DNA of 64,000 bases, taken from the NCBI GenBank assembly GCA_020633555.1, contig JACKDL010000025.1:1-64000 (forward strand), given 5' to 3'. The notes beneath the pieces are model-generated. The model ran no database searches. It worked only from the letters and a program-made list of their open reading frames with translations, and had not been told where the DNA came from. Position numbers and translations under genes: made by a program. Positions 1 through 10,272 of this stretch are shown here, piece after piece (the stretch's first letter is position 1; every line of letters begins with the position of its first letter). Source of the stretch: Myxococcales bacterium. GTDB lineage: Bacteria; Myxococcota_A; Bradymonadia; UBA7976; UBA1532.

Positions 1-2
1 CC

Positions 3-1283
3 ACCCTGGCCGCGCTCGACGCTGCCCAGGCGCGGGCGGCCGAGCAGGGCCGGTGGGCGGCCGCAGGCGCCGACGCCCGTCACGCCCTGGGGCGCGCCGA
101 GGATCACCTGGCGGTCCGCACCGAGGGGGACGCCCAGGCCCGCGCCGCCGCCCAGTCGGCCCAGGCCGAGCTCGCCGCGTTGCAGGCCGAGCGCGCCGCA
201 GTGCTCGGTGGGCGCGACGCCCAGGCGGTGGCCGACGGGCTGCTCCGGGCGATCCAAGCCGCCCAGGCGCGGGTGAGCGACGCCCGGACCGCCCACGAGG
301 CCGCCCAGGCCGCGCTGGCGAAGGCCACCGCCGCGCAGGATCGCGCCGAGGGCGCCTGGCACGGGGCCGAGCGCGCCGCCCGCCGGGCCGCCGACGCGCT
401 GGCCGCCGAGCTGCGCGATCTGGGATTGGGCGAGGCGCAGGCCCGCCGTCGGCTCGGCGAGCTGCCCCCCGATCCCGCCGCCGAGGCGGCCGCCCTCGAC
501 GCCCTGGACGCCGCCGTTCACCGCGCCGAGGCCGTGGCGCAGCAGCGGGCGAACGACGCGCAGGCGGTGGCCGGGGAGGCCCCGGCGGTGCCGGGGGTGC
601 CCCCCGTCGAGGCCGCCCTGGCCCAGGCGCGGGCCCTGCGTGACGCGGCCCGCCGGGCCGTCGAGGCGGTGGTGGTGCGGCTGGCGCAGGACACCGAGGC
701 CCGCGCCCGCCACCTGCAGCTCAGCGAGTCCCTGGACCGCGCCGCCGCCGAGGCCCGGGTCTGGGCCGAGCTGGATGAGCTCATCGGCAGCCACGACGGC
801 AGCCGGTTCCGCGACTTCGCGCAGAGCCTCACGCTCGAGGCGGTGATCGGGCAGGCCAACCACCACCTGCTGGAGCTGAACCCCCGCTACGCGCTGATGC
901 GGGTGCCCAACAAGGACCTGGACCTGCAGGTGGTGGACCGCGACCTGGGCGACGAGATCCGCCCCATCGAGAGCCTGTCGGGGGGCGAGGGCTTCCTGGT
1001 GTCCCTGGCGCTGGCCCTGGGTCTGGCCAGCCTGTCGGCCCGCGACACCCGCATCGACAGTCTGTTCATCGACGAGGGCCTGGGCACGCTGGACGTGGAC
1101 ACCCTGGACAAGGTCTTGGACGCCCTGGACGCCCTGCAGGCCACCGGCCGGCAGGTGGGCCTCATCAGCCACGTGCCAGGCCTGGCCGAGCGCATCGGCG
1201 CCCGGGTGCGGGTACAGCCGCAGGGCGCGGGCGTCAGCGCGGTGGCCGTCGAGGGGCCGGGGGCGGGCTGGGCCGCGGCCTGA
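3..1283 (+). CDS. sbcC: SbcC-like exonuclease subunit, C-terminal part
   Basis: The reading frame is open from the window edge, so the N-terminal ATPase half lies outside. Most of the visible 426 residues are an Ala/Arg/Glu-rich coiled coil. They end in a typical SMC/Rad50/SbcC ATPase C-half: the ABC signature LSGGEGF near 969-995, a Walker B segment SLFIDEGLGTLD near 1060-1090 and a D-loop/H-loop stretch ending in LISHVPGL. SbcC works with the nuclease SbcD (Mre11-like) on DNA ends and hairpins; sbcD would be expected upstream, outside the window. The spacing of signature and Walker B fits SbcC better than RecN or SMC, and no zinc hook falls in the visible part. The stop is TGA at 1281. Confidence 0.85.
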   Translation, partial: TLAALDAAQARAAEQGRWAAAGADARHALGRAEDHLAVRTEGDAQARAAAQSAQAELAALQAERAAVLGGRDAQAVADGLLRAIQAAQARVSDARTAHEAAQAALAKATAAQDRAEGAWHGAERAARRAADALAAELRDLGLGEAQARRRLGELPPDPAAEAAALDALDAAVHRAEAVAQQRANDAQAVAGEAPAVPGVPPVEAALAQARALRDAARRAVEAVVVRLAQDTEARARHLQLSESLDRAAAEARVWAELDELIGSHDGSRFRDFAQSLTLEAVIGQANHHLLELNPRYALMRVPNKDLDLQVVDRDLGDEIRPIESLSGGEGFLVSLALALGLASLSARDTRIDSLFIDEGLGTLDVDTLDKVLDALDALQATGRQVGLISHVPGLAERIGARVRVQPQGAGVSAVAVEGPGAGWAAA

Positions 1284-1360
1284 TCGCGCCGACGGGCCTG
1301 CCCGGGCGAGCGGCGCCGGGTGACGAGTGCGTGACAGCGTCGGCCCCCCCATCGCGCCGG

Positions 1361-1390
1361 TTGACTCGTCTGCCCCCCGTCGCCTACCAA
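1361..1390 (+). promoter_or_regulatory. sigma-70-like promoter for the GH5-like lipoprotein gene
   Basis: A TTGACT box at 1361-1366 and a TACCAA box at 1385-1390 are separated by 18 bp, about 50 bp before the ATG at 1439. This implies a leader of roughly 40 nt that carries the GGGGGAG ribosome binding site. Called by eye. Confidence 0.45.
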
Positions 1391-1438
1391 CGCGCCCGAC
1401 CGGGGCGTCCCGGCGAGCAGTGAAGACTGGGGGAGATC

Positions 1439-3169
1439 ATGAAGCAGTTGGCGTGGTTCCTGACCGTGGCCCTGGCTGGGGTCGCTTGCAACAGCGGGGG
1501 CGGGGGCAGCACGAAGTCGGGGCCGGGCGAGGACTGCACCCGCACGGCGGACTGCGAGACCAACCTGGTGTGCACCGCGGGCGTCTGCACCGGCGGCTCC
1601 CAGGCTGACATGGGCGCGGGCGGCGCCGGTGGCCAGGGCGGCGGCGCGGGCGGCGCGGGCGGCCAGGGCGGCGGCGTCGGCGGTGACGGCGGCGACGGCG
1701 GGGACGGCGGCGCAGGTGGCCAGGGGGGCGGCGCCGTGCTGCCCCCGGTGGTCTCGCTGGAGTCCCCCACCCCCAACGAGGTCTTCATCGACCTGCAGCC
1801 CGAGCTCCGCGGCCGCGTCACCGACGCCGCCGACAACGTGGACGTGCGCCTCATCGTCGACGGCGCCGAGCCGGGCGAGCCCCTGGATCTGGACGACGCC
1901 GGCCGCTTCGAGCGCCGCGTCACCCTGGACGTGGGCCTGCACACCCTCACCGTGGTGGCCCTCCAGGGCGAGGTGCGCGGCGAGGCCTCGGTGACCGTCC
2001 GCAAGGACACCTTCGTCCGGGTCTCGCAGGGCGACCTGCTGTGGGGCGAGCAGGGCTTCACCGTCGTGGGCCTGCACGCCCCCGACCTGCTCACCAAGGC
2101 CCACACCTTCCTGGCGAACGGCGGTCAGGATCGGGTGGCCGAGCTCATGCGCGACGCGCGCGCCCTGGGCGCCAACGTGGTGCGCACCCGGGCCTACGAC
2201 GACCGCCCCGCCGAGGCCAGCGCCCTGCAGATCGACCGCGGCATGTACAACGAGGTCGGCCTCGTGGCGCTCGACCACGTCATCGCCAAGGCGGGGGAGC
2301 AAGGCATCAAGCTCATCCTGCCCCTCATCGGCCCCGACGACTTCGGCGGCATCAACCAGTACCTGGTGTGGGCGGGCTACCTGGCCCCCATCCCCGACGA
2401 CCGCCGCCGTTTCTTCCAAGCCGGCGAGATCCGCGAGCACTTCAAGACCCACCTGCGGACCCTGGTGGACCGCCGCAACACGATCACCGGCCGGCGCTAC
2501 CGGGAAGACCCCACCATCCTGGCGTGGGAGATCCTCGACCAGCCGGACCTGATGGGCGTGTTCGCCGACAACAGCGGGGCGCTGCTCACCGAGTTCTACC
2601 AGGACGTGTCCATCGCCCTGAAGGAGGCGGCGCCGAACCAGCTCGTGGCCACGGGGGACGTGGGCTACGACATCAACCCCACCCCCTACCAGCAACACGC
2701 CGACGCCCTGCGACAGGCCCGGCTGGACTGGCTGCTCGACGGCAGCCGGGGCGTGGCGTGGCGCCGCAACCACCAGCTCCCCTCCATCGATCTGGCCACC
2801 ATCCACCTGGGCGCTGAGCTGCTGGGCTTCCCCAACGACGCCATCCAGATGTCCAACCTGGGCGCCGCCTGGATCCGCGGCCACGCCACCCTGGCCTCAC
2901 TGGAGAACAAGCCGCTGGTGGTGCTGCGGGCCCGCGTCAGCGAGGCGGGCGGCCTGATGCTGCCTCAGCGCCGCGCGGCCATGCAGGCCTGGGCCGACGA
3001 GGTGGTGGGCCAGGAGCTGGGGGGCATGGTCTTCGGCGACGTCTACCCCGACGGCAACGAGGGCAATCCCGCGGGCTGGAGCTACCGCGAAGGCACCGAT
3101 CCCAGCGATCCCATCAACGTCTTTGCCGACATCGTCGTGGGTCTGGTGCAGCGACTCGCCAGGCGCTGA
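1439..3169 (+). CDS. secreted lipoprotein with a GH5_7-like (mannanase-fold) domain lacking the catalytic glutamates
   Basis: The 576-residue protein starts with a lipoprotein signal (lipobox LAGVAC), a short Cys-containing module, and a Gly/Ala/Gln linker (about residues 60-98). A roughly 80-residue beta-rich module follows, then a (beta/alpha)8-type domain from about residue 200. That domain closely follows fungal and bacterial GH5 subfamily 7 mannanases: a VVRTRAYDD strand, a GGINQYLVWAG segment and NTITGRRYREDPTILAWE. The acid/base motif NEP of active enzymes reads DQP here, and the usual nucleophile motif after KPLVV (family: EE) reads LRARV. Both catalytic glutamates therefore appear lost. 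A surface-anchored carbohydrate-binding or structural role is more likely than hydrolysis. The start has GGGGGAG 5 nt upstream. Confidence 0.8.
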   Translation: MKQLAWFLTVALAGVACNSGGGGSTKSGPGEDCTRTADCETNLVCTAGVCTGGSQADMGAGGAGGQGGGAGGAGGQGGGVGGDGGDGGDGGAGGQGGGAVLPPVVSLESPTPNEVFIDLQPELRGRVTDAADNVDVRLIVDGAEPGEPLDLDDAGRFERRVTLDVGLHTLTVVALQGEVRGEASVTVRKDTFVRVSQGDLLWGEQGFTVVGLHAPDLLTKAHTFLANGGQDRVAELMRDARALGANVVRTRAYDDRPAEASALQIDRGMYNEVGLVALDHVIAKAGEQGIKLILPLIGPDDFGGINQYLVWAGYLAPIPDDRRRFFQAGEIREHFKTHLRTLVDRRNTITGRRYREDPTILAWEILDQPDLMGVFADNSGALLTEFYQDVSIALKEAAPNQLVATGDVGYDINPTPYQQHADALRQARLDWLLDGSRGVAWRRNHQLPSIDLATIHLGAELLGFPNDAIQMSNLGAAWIRGHATLASLENKPLVVLRARVSEAGGLMLPQRRAAMQAWADEVVGQELGGMVFGDVYPDGNEGNPAGWSYREGTDPSDPINVFADIVVGLVQRLARR

Positions 3170-3205
3170 GTCCGCGCCCAGCCCGTACCGCCCCTCCCCC
3201 GGCGC

Positions 3206-3742
3206 TCACTCCACGCGGCGCTCGACGCAGGCCCCGCTGGGATCACAGGCCGCCAGCCCGAGCGGCCGGGCGCAGAACTGATCCACCACGACGCGGCAGT
3301 TGCCCCCGCAGTCCAGCGGCTCGTAGGCCTCGTACGCGAGCTGAGCGTTGTGCGCCACCACGCAGCGCTCGGCGTCCACCCGCGCCTGGGTGACCACCGT
3401 GGGGCAGGCGTTGCACCCGTTCAGATCCACCGCGAACACACAGTCGTTGTCGCTCTGGCAGGTGTCCAGGCCCGCGTCCGGCGTCATGTCGGGCGCCGCC
3501 ATGTCCACCACGGCGTCCACCTCGGCGTCCACGGCCGCGTCCACCACCACCACCCCGACGTCGGGGCCGGCGTCCGCCCGCACCCCCGAGTCCCGCCGCA
3601 CCCGGAACTCCCCGGGCACATCATTGGCCGGCTCCCCGGTGTACGGCGTCGACGGGCTGTACTCGGGGTCCTTGACCCCCCCGTCACAGCCCAGCACCGA
3701 CCAGGCCACACAGACAAACGCGCTCGCCGCTCCTCGAGACAT
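3206..3742 (-). CDS. small putative lipoprotein, unknown function
   Basis: The protein has 178 residues, a short signal peptide and a lipobox-like VLGC near residue 19. A low-complexity Asp/Ala/Val-rich linker (about 50-95) resembles the stalks of other lipoproteins in this window. The C-terminal domain of about 85 residues has eight or so cysteines (NGCNACPTVV, DCGGNCRVVV and a CDPSGACV end), probably disulfide-bonded outside the cytoplasm. A strong GGAGGGAGGG site lies 5 nt before the ATG. It converges with the GH5-like gene 36 bp away. I recognise no family for the C-terminal module. Confidence 0.7.
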   Translation of the reverse strand: MSRGAASAFVCVAWSVLGCDGGVKDPEYSPSTPYTGEPANDVPGEFRVRRDSGVRADAGPDVGVVVVDAAVDAEVDAVVDMAAPDMTPDAGLDTCQSDNDCVFAVDLNGCNACPTVVTQARVDAERCVVAHNAQLAYEAYEPLDCGGNCRVVVDQFCARPLGLAACDPSGACVERRVE

Positions 3743-3885
3743 GTCGGCCCTCCCTCCGTTGGCCAGAGCCTACCGGCATTCCCCGCGATGAGATAGCCAC
3801 CTGGCAGCCACCCGGACTGGACGCAGCGATGGAGAGCTGCGTCGACCCACGCCCGGACTGGGAACAACTGCGCCGGCGTGGTTCA

Positions 3886-4491
3886 TCTGGCCAACGCGGA
3901 CGACGCAGTCGATGCAGGGTGTCGAGGGAGGCGCCACCAACCGCCCAGCCCGGAGGGCTGAGCCGACCGAGCGGCCGGGGTGGGTCCGCTGGCGCCGGGC
4001 TGGTGGGTCTGGCCAAGGCGGCCGACGCAGCCGATGCAGCGTGTCGCGGGAGGCGCCAACCGCCAGCCGGGGCTGGGCCGACCAGCGGCCGGGGTGGGTC
4101 CGCTGGCGCCGAGCTGGTGGGTCTGGCCAAGGCGGCCGACGCAGCCGATGCAGGGTGTCGCGGGAGGCGCCACAACCGCCCAGCCCGGAGGGCTGAGCCG
4201 ACCGAGCGGCCGGGGTGGGTCCGCTGGCGCCGGGCTGGTGGGTCTGGCCAAGGCGGCCGACGCAGCCGATGCAGGGTGTCGCGGGAGGCGCCAACAACCG
4301 CCCAGCCCGGAGGGCTGAGCCGACCGAGCGGCCAGGTGGATCGCGCCGAGCTGGTGGGTCTGGCCAAGGCGGCCGACGCAGCTGATGCAGCGTGTCACGG
4401 GAGGCGCCAACAACCGCCCAGCCCGGAGGGCTGAGCCGACCGAGCGGCCGGGGTGGGTCCGCTGGCGCCGGGCTGGTGGGTCTGGCCAAGG
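3886..4491. repeat. tandem array of ~120-bp direct repeats, left part (about 5 units)
   Basis: Copies of the landmark TCTGGCCAA begin at 3886, 4008, 4122, 4243, 4359 and 4481, so units are 114-122 bp. Each unit has a CGATGCAGGGTGTCGCGGGA-like block, a perfect hairpin CAGCCC-GGA-GGGCTG (degenerate in the second unit), and a GAGCGGCCGGGGTGGGTCC-like block. Unit length is not a multiple of three and varies, so the open frames across the array are unlikely to be genes. The last copy is cut by the insertion sequence at 4492. The 140 bp from 3743 to 3885 hold the 5' flank of the lipoprotein gene and nothing else I can name. Confidence 0.95.
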
Positions 4492-5825
4492 GATAGTGCC
4501 GGGGGTTCTGCAAAAGGTGCGGGTCGTGGCATCTCGTTGGTCACCACAACCGAGTGAGATGAACCATGACCCGCGAGAAGAACCTGCGAGACCTGCTGGG
4601 CGATGACAAGGACTTGATGCGCGCGATGGTGCGCACGGTCATCCAGGAGGTTTTGGAAGCCGAGATGTCCGAGGCGCTGGGCGCCTCGAAGAGCGAGCGA
4701 ACTGAAGGCCGGAAGGGCTACCGCTCGGGCTACTACGAACGGTCCCTGGTGACCCGCGTGGGACGCATTGAGCTGCGCGTCCCACAGGACCGAGGGGGCC
4801 TCTTCAGCACCGACCTGTTCGAGCGCTACCAGCGTTCGGAGAAGGCCTTGGTGCTGGCGATGATGGAGATGTACGTGCAGGGCGTGTCGACTCGAAAGGT
4901 GAAGCACATCACCGAGGAGCTGTGCGGCCAGGCCTTCTCCGCTTCGACCATCAGCCGGTTGAACAAGAAGCTCGACGAGGAGCGGCGGCCTTCGCCCAGC
5001 GCAGACTCGAGGCCGAGTACCCCTACCTCATCATGGATGCTCGCTATGAGCGGGTGCGCGAGGGCGGCGTGGTGCGGCGTCAGGCTGTCCTCATCGCTCT
5101 CGGGGTCGACTGGGAAGGCCGCCGTTGCGTGCTGGGCGTCGAGGTGGCGAAGCGGGAAACCAGGACGAGCTGGTCGGACTTCATCCGTGGGCTCAAGGAG
5201 CGCGGCCTGAACGGCGTGGAGTACGTCGTCAGCGACCACCATGAGGGCCTGAAGCAGGCGATCGGGACCATGCTCCCGGAGGCGGTCTGGCAGCGCTGCT
5301 ACGTGCACTTCCTGCGCAATGCCGTCGACCGGCTGCCCCGAAAGGCGGACCCCGACTGCATCACCGAGCTGAGGTGGATCTACGACCGACGCAGCCTGAT
5401 GGACGCCCGCCGCGACCTGGCGCTCTGGCTGCAGAACTGGGGCGAGAAGTACCCCGGCTTGTGCGAGTGGGTGGAGAACGGCATCGAGGAGACGCTGACC
5501 GTCTATCGACTGCCCCAGCCGCACCACAAGCACATGCGCTCGACCAACATGCTCGAACGGCTCAACGAGGAGCTGAAGCGTCGGACACACATCGTGCGGA
5601 TCTTCCCCAACGTCGAGAGCTGCCTGCGACTGACCCGAGCACTGGCCGTCGAGAAGCACGAGGAGTGGCAGGAGGGCAGCCGCTACCTGAACATGACCTT
5701 GCTCAAGGAGCAGAAGAAGGAGGAGCTGCGCGCCGAAGCTGCATAGGCCTGGAAACCCTTACGATTTCGACGGCCGACGAGCTGACCAGGAGCCCAAACC
5801 AAATTGCAGAACTTGCGGCACACAA
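4492..5825 (+). mobile_element. IS256-family insertion sequence inserted in the repeat array
   Basis: The element is about 1334 bp. The left end contains GTGCC-N4-GTTCTGCAA and the right end carries the same motif inverted (terminal inverted repeats about 25 bp, imperfect). The sequence CTGGCCAAGG is present on both sides (4482-4491 and 5826-5835), matching the 8-10 bp target duplication expected of IS256 elements; the exact boundary is ambiguous by 2 bp. It carries a single transposase gene that is frameshifted. The interrupted array resumes directly at the right end. Confidence 0.85.
4566..5746 (+). pseudogene. IS256-family (mutator-type) transposase, frameshifted
   Basis: The N-terminal part reads from ATG 4566 (MTREKNLRDLL) through the HTH/zinc-like region to about 4983. 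The frame is then lost by one base at GAGGAGCGGCGG, where a missing base would restore a continuous ELAAFAQRRLEAEYPYL-type sequence. The rest continues in the +1-related frame to TAG 5746. All three catalytic acids of the DDE domain lie in the second part: LIMDARYERV, VVSDHHEGL and MLERLNEELKRR. Restored length would be about 393 residues, normal for the family. No slippery heptamer is visible at the junction, so I read it as a deletion (or sequencing error) rather than programmed frameshifting. Confidence 0.85.
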
Positions 5826-6105
5826 CTGGCCAAGGCGGCCGATGTAGCCGATGCAGGGTGTCACGGGAGGCGCCAACAACCGCCCAGCCCGGAGGGCTGA
5901 GCCGACCGAGCGGCCGGGGTGGGTCCGCTGGCGCCGGGCTGGTGGGTCTGGCCAAGGCGGCCGACGCAGCCGATGCAGGGTGTCGCGGGAGGCGCCACCA
6001 ACCGCCCAGCCCGGAGGGCTGAGCCGACCGAGCGGCCGGGGTCCGCTGGCGCCGGGCTGGTGGGTCTGGCCAAGGCGGCCGACGCAGCCGATGCAGCGCA
6101 TCGGC
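5826..6105. repeat. tandem ~120-bp repeat array, right part (2 full units plus a partial)
   Basis: The array interrupted by the insertion sequence continues with copies starting at about 5826, 5947 and 6065. The second lacks about 4 bp beside the GCGGCCGGGG block. The third stays recognisable only to about 6100, then diverges. The array ends 70 bp before the 3' end of dnaK, so it sits in the intergenic space between dnaK and the small lipoprotein gene. Confidence 0.9.
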
Positions 6106-6125
6106 GAGGAGGTCAACGCCGGCCA

Positions 6126-6151
6126 GGCCCGCCAGCCCAAGCCAGCGGGCC
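6126..6151 (-). terminator. hairpin downstream of dnaK, possible terminator
   Basis: GGCCCGC at 6126-6132 and GCGGGCC at 6145-6151 are perfect inverted arms around a 12-nt loop, 22 bp past the dnaK stop. No T-run follows on the minus strand, so termination would need another factor. Confidence 0.35.
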
Positions 6152-6172
6152 CACCCCGGCCGGGAGGGCGAC

Positions 6173-8065
<1,893 letters not shown>

Positions 8066-8128
8066 GAGAGTCTCCGATTTGATTGCTGAGAGGCTTGGTT
8101 TCTCGGTGCTGTCCCGAGGACGGCGGCC

Positions 8129-8156
8129 ACCGTAAGCACCCGCTCTGGGGTGTCAA
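8129..8156 (-). promoter_or_regulatory. sigma-70-like promoter of dnaK
   Basis: On the minus strand TTGACA (8156-8151) and TACGGT (8134-8129) are 16 bp apart. A start near 8122 leaves a leader of about 57 nt containing the GGAGA ribosome site. The -35 match is perfect. The box lies in the 133-bp gap after the upstream kinase gene, so dnaK need not depend on that operon. Confidence 0.6.
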
Positions 8157-8198
8157 CCGCCCGGGGCGCGCAGGGGCACTTTCAGCGGTTCAGAGGCT

Positions 8199-9803
8199 TC
8201 AGGACTTCAGGAAGTACAGCGCCCAGCCCGCCACGGCAGCCAACGCCAACGCCCAGGGCAGCCACGGCGCCTTGGGCGGCAGCACGATGGGCGCCAGCGG
8301 GTCGGGCTCGGCCGGCATGGGGCGAGGGCTGGGGCTCAGCGTGGTGGGCTCGCGCTCCAGCTTGCGATCGTAGGTGGCCTCGGCCCGCTCGTCGGTGGGC
8401 TCGTCCTCGGCCGAGTCCCCGGGGGCACCCACGTCGAAGTGCTCGGCGGGGGGATCGGCCTCGGGAGGCTGCGGCGCGTAGCCGGTGCGCGTCACCCCGA
8501 AGGCGGCGACGCCCTCGGCGCCGTGCAGGACGTGGAGGAACCCGGCCAGCCGCTTGGGGTTCAGGTCGATGCCGTCCTGACGGATGAGCCCTTCGAGCTC
8601 GGTGAGCATGGCGCGGGCCGTGGGGTAGCGGTCGCCCGGCTCCTTCGCCAGGCACCGGGCCGCCATGTCGGCCAGGCGCGGCGGCAGGCCCGGCTGCAGG
8701 GTGTCCAGCGTCGGCGGCGTCTCTTCCCGGATGGCCCGCAGGGTGGCGAACTCGTTCTCGCCCGAGAAGGGGTGGCGGCCGCCCAGCAGCTCGTAGAGCA
8801 AGGTGCCCACCGAGAACAGGTCGGAGCGGGCGTCCGCCGCGCGGCCGGTGGCCTGCTCGGGGCTCATGTAGGCGTAGGTGCCCACGAAGTTGCCCCGCAC
8901 CTCCTTGCGCAGCGTGGTGGTGGCGCGGGCGATGCCGAAGTCCACCAGCTTCACCGAGCCGTTGATGGACACGAGCACGTTGCTGGGGTTGATGTCGCGG
9001 TGCACCACCTCGAGCGGACGGCCGGCGAAGTCGCACGCCGTATGGGCGTAGTCGAGCGCGTCCACGACGGCGCGCACCACCTGCACCGCCAGCTCGGGCG
9101 GCAGCGGCATGCGCAGGCTCGCCCGCGCGATGGCGGCCACCGCCTCGGGCTGGCTCGACGCCTCGACCACGCTGTACGCGCCGAACCCCCGCCCCATGGT
9201 CTCGCCCACCAGCACGGTGCGCAGCAGCTCGGGGTGACGCGCCTGCACATCGCACAGCACCGGATCGCGGGTGGCCGCCAGCCCCCGCGACTGCAGGATG
9301 AGCAGGTCCACCGCGCCGGCCGCCGCAGCCTCCCTCAGGCCGTCGGCGCCGTGGGCCACGGCAACCCGGACGCCGGGCGCTTCGAGGGCCTGGGCCACCG
9401 CCTGCGCCAGGACCTGGTCGTCCAGGGCCACCACCACTCTGCGGGTGCGGCGCCCCGCCTCCTTGATGAGGCGCCCCAGATCCAGGCCGGGCAGGTACTC
9501 CATGGCGATGTACGCCTGGTCGTGCTGCACGCCCACCTGATGGATCTCGATGATGTGCCCGTGGTGCAAGTGGGCGGCCAGGCGCGCCTCGTCCAGGATG
9601 AGCTGCACGAAGTCGGGGTTGTCGGCCAGGTGGGGCAGCACCCGCTTGATGGCCAGGTGCCGGACGAAGCCCTCCAGGCCATGCCGACGGGCCAGGAAGA
9701 TCTCGGCGGTGCCGCCGGTGGCGATGCGGCGCAGCAGCGTGAAGTCGCCAAAGCGGGTCGGCCGCTCGAGGAGCAGGCCCCCGAGCGGGCCGGTCTCAGG
9801 CAT
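8199..9803 (-). CDS. Ser/Thr protein kinase with a receiver-like domain inserted in the catalytic domain
   Basis: The 534-residue protein starts at ATG 9803, which overlaps the preceding stop by 8 nt. Residues 18-119 are a Hanks-type N lobe with glycine loop ATGGTAEIF and catalytic lysine K53 in AIKR. Residues 120-231 do not belong to a kinase. They show alternating beta and alpha segments like a CheY receiver, starting VVVALDD, with LLILQSRG where the phospho-acceptor Asp should be (Gln here) and TVLVGET at strand 4. Residues 232-400 are the C lobe: HRDINPSN (D270), DFG (D288) and YMSPEQ. A Pro/Glu-rich linker and one C-terminal membrane helix (about 512-530) follow. The kinase is probably active and membrane-tethered by its C-terminus. 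The insert may act as a regulatory, phosphorylation-independent domain. Confidence 0.9.
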   Translation of the reverse strand: MPETGPLGGLLLERPTRFGDFTLLRRIATGGTAEIFLARRHGLEGFVRHLAIKRVLPHLADNPDFVQLILDEARLAAHLHHGHIIEIHQVGVQHDQAYIAMEYLPGLDLGRLIKEAGRRTRRVVVALDDQVLAQAVAQALEAPGVRVAVAHGADGLREAAAAGAVDLLILQSRGLAATRDPVLCDVQARHPELLRTVLVGETMGRGFGAYSVVEASSQPEAVAAIARASLRMPLPPELAVQVVRAVVDALDYAHTACDFAGRPLEVVHRDINPSNVLVSINGSVKLVDFGIARATTTLRKEVRGNFVGTYAYMSPEQATGRAADARSDLFSVGTLLYELLGGRHPFSGENEFATLRAIREETPPTLDTLQPGLPPRLADMAARCLAKEPGDRYPTARAMLTELEGLIRQDGIDLNPKRLAGFLHVLHGAEGVAAFGVTRTGYAPQPPEADPPAEHFDVGAPGDSAEDEPTDERAEATYDRKLEREPTTLSPSPRPMPAEPDPLAPIVLPPKAPWLPWALALAAVAGWALYFLKS

Positions 9804-10272
9804 CGGGCGCACCGTCGGTGGCGCCGTCGGGGCCCGTATCGCCCGCCGAGGCGTCGGTGGCGCCGTCGGGCGCCCCCTGGTCCAGGCCGGCGCCGTCGGC
9901 TCCCCCGCCGTCGACGGTCCCCAGGTCGGGGACCCACTGGTCCCCCCCCTGGTCAGGGCCGCCCTGATCGGCCGCAGCAGCGTCCGGCGCGGCCCCGTCT
10001 GCGGCCGGTGGACCCTGATCCGAGGTGCCCTTGTCCACGCCGCCGTCGATCGGTGAGGCCGAGTCGGGCGCGGCGCCCAGGTCCTGGGCCGCGCCGTCCG
10101 CGCCCACGCCCCCGTCGAGGGCGCCGGCGCCCGGTCCGGGCACGCAGCTGCCCTGCACACAGCGCTCGTCGGTGAAGCACGCCTCGTCGTCGCTGCAAGC
10201 GCGGCCGGGGACCTCCGGCGCGCAGGCGCCCAGAGTCAGCAGCCCAGCCCACACGAGCAACGACCAGCGCAT
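9796..10272 (-). CDS. small lipoprotein with Asp/Gly/Ala-rich tail
   Basis: The protein has 158 residues. A signal peptide with lipobox TLGAC is followed by a short Cys-rich module (CSDDEACF, CVQGSC), then about 100 residues of low-complexity DGG/DQG/GAPD repeats to the end. The ATG overlaps the stop of the PEGA gene (TGATG), and its own stop lies inside the kinase gene's first codons, so translation of the three is probably coupled. The tail looks like an unstructured, acidic, surface-exposed stalk. No enzymatic domain is visible. Confidence 0.75.
   Translation of the reverse strand: MRWSLLVWAGLLTLGACAPEVPGRACSDDEACFTDERCVQGSCVPGPGAGALDGGVGADGAAQDLGAAPDSASPIDGGVDKGTSDQGPPAADGAAPDAAAADQGGPDQGGDQWVPDLGTVDGGGADGAGLDQGAPDGATDASAGDTGPDGATDGAPDA

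Noticed and set aside
887..2884. A 665-codon minus-strand frame opposite the GH5-like gene
   Set aside because: Antisense shadow of the 1439-3169 gene with His/Val/Gly/Ala-rich composition and no recognisable domain.
3829..4513. Long frames across the repeats on both strands
   Set aside because: Unit length is not a multiple of three and the frames come from GC-rich repeat sequence.
4978..4992. Programmed frameshift in the IS256 transposase
   Set aside because: No slippery A/T heptamer or downstream structure; this family normally has a single frame.
3886..6105. CRISPR array
   Set aside because: Units of ~120 bp are contiguous near-identical repeats without 25-40 bp repeats and unique spacers, and no cas genes are near.
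8066..8198. CIRCE (HrcA operator) in front of dnaK
   Set aside because: No 9-bp inverted repeat with a 9-bp spacer of the CIRCE type is present.
9804..10160. N-terminal extension of the receiver-containing kinase
   Set aside because: The added 119 residues are Arg/Pro/Thr-rich and out of frame with the lipoprotein that occupies this DNA.
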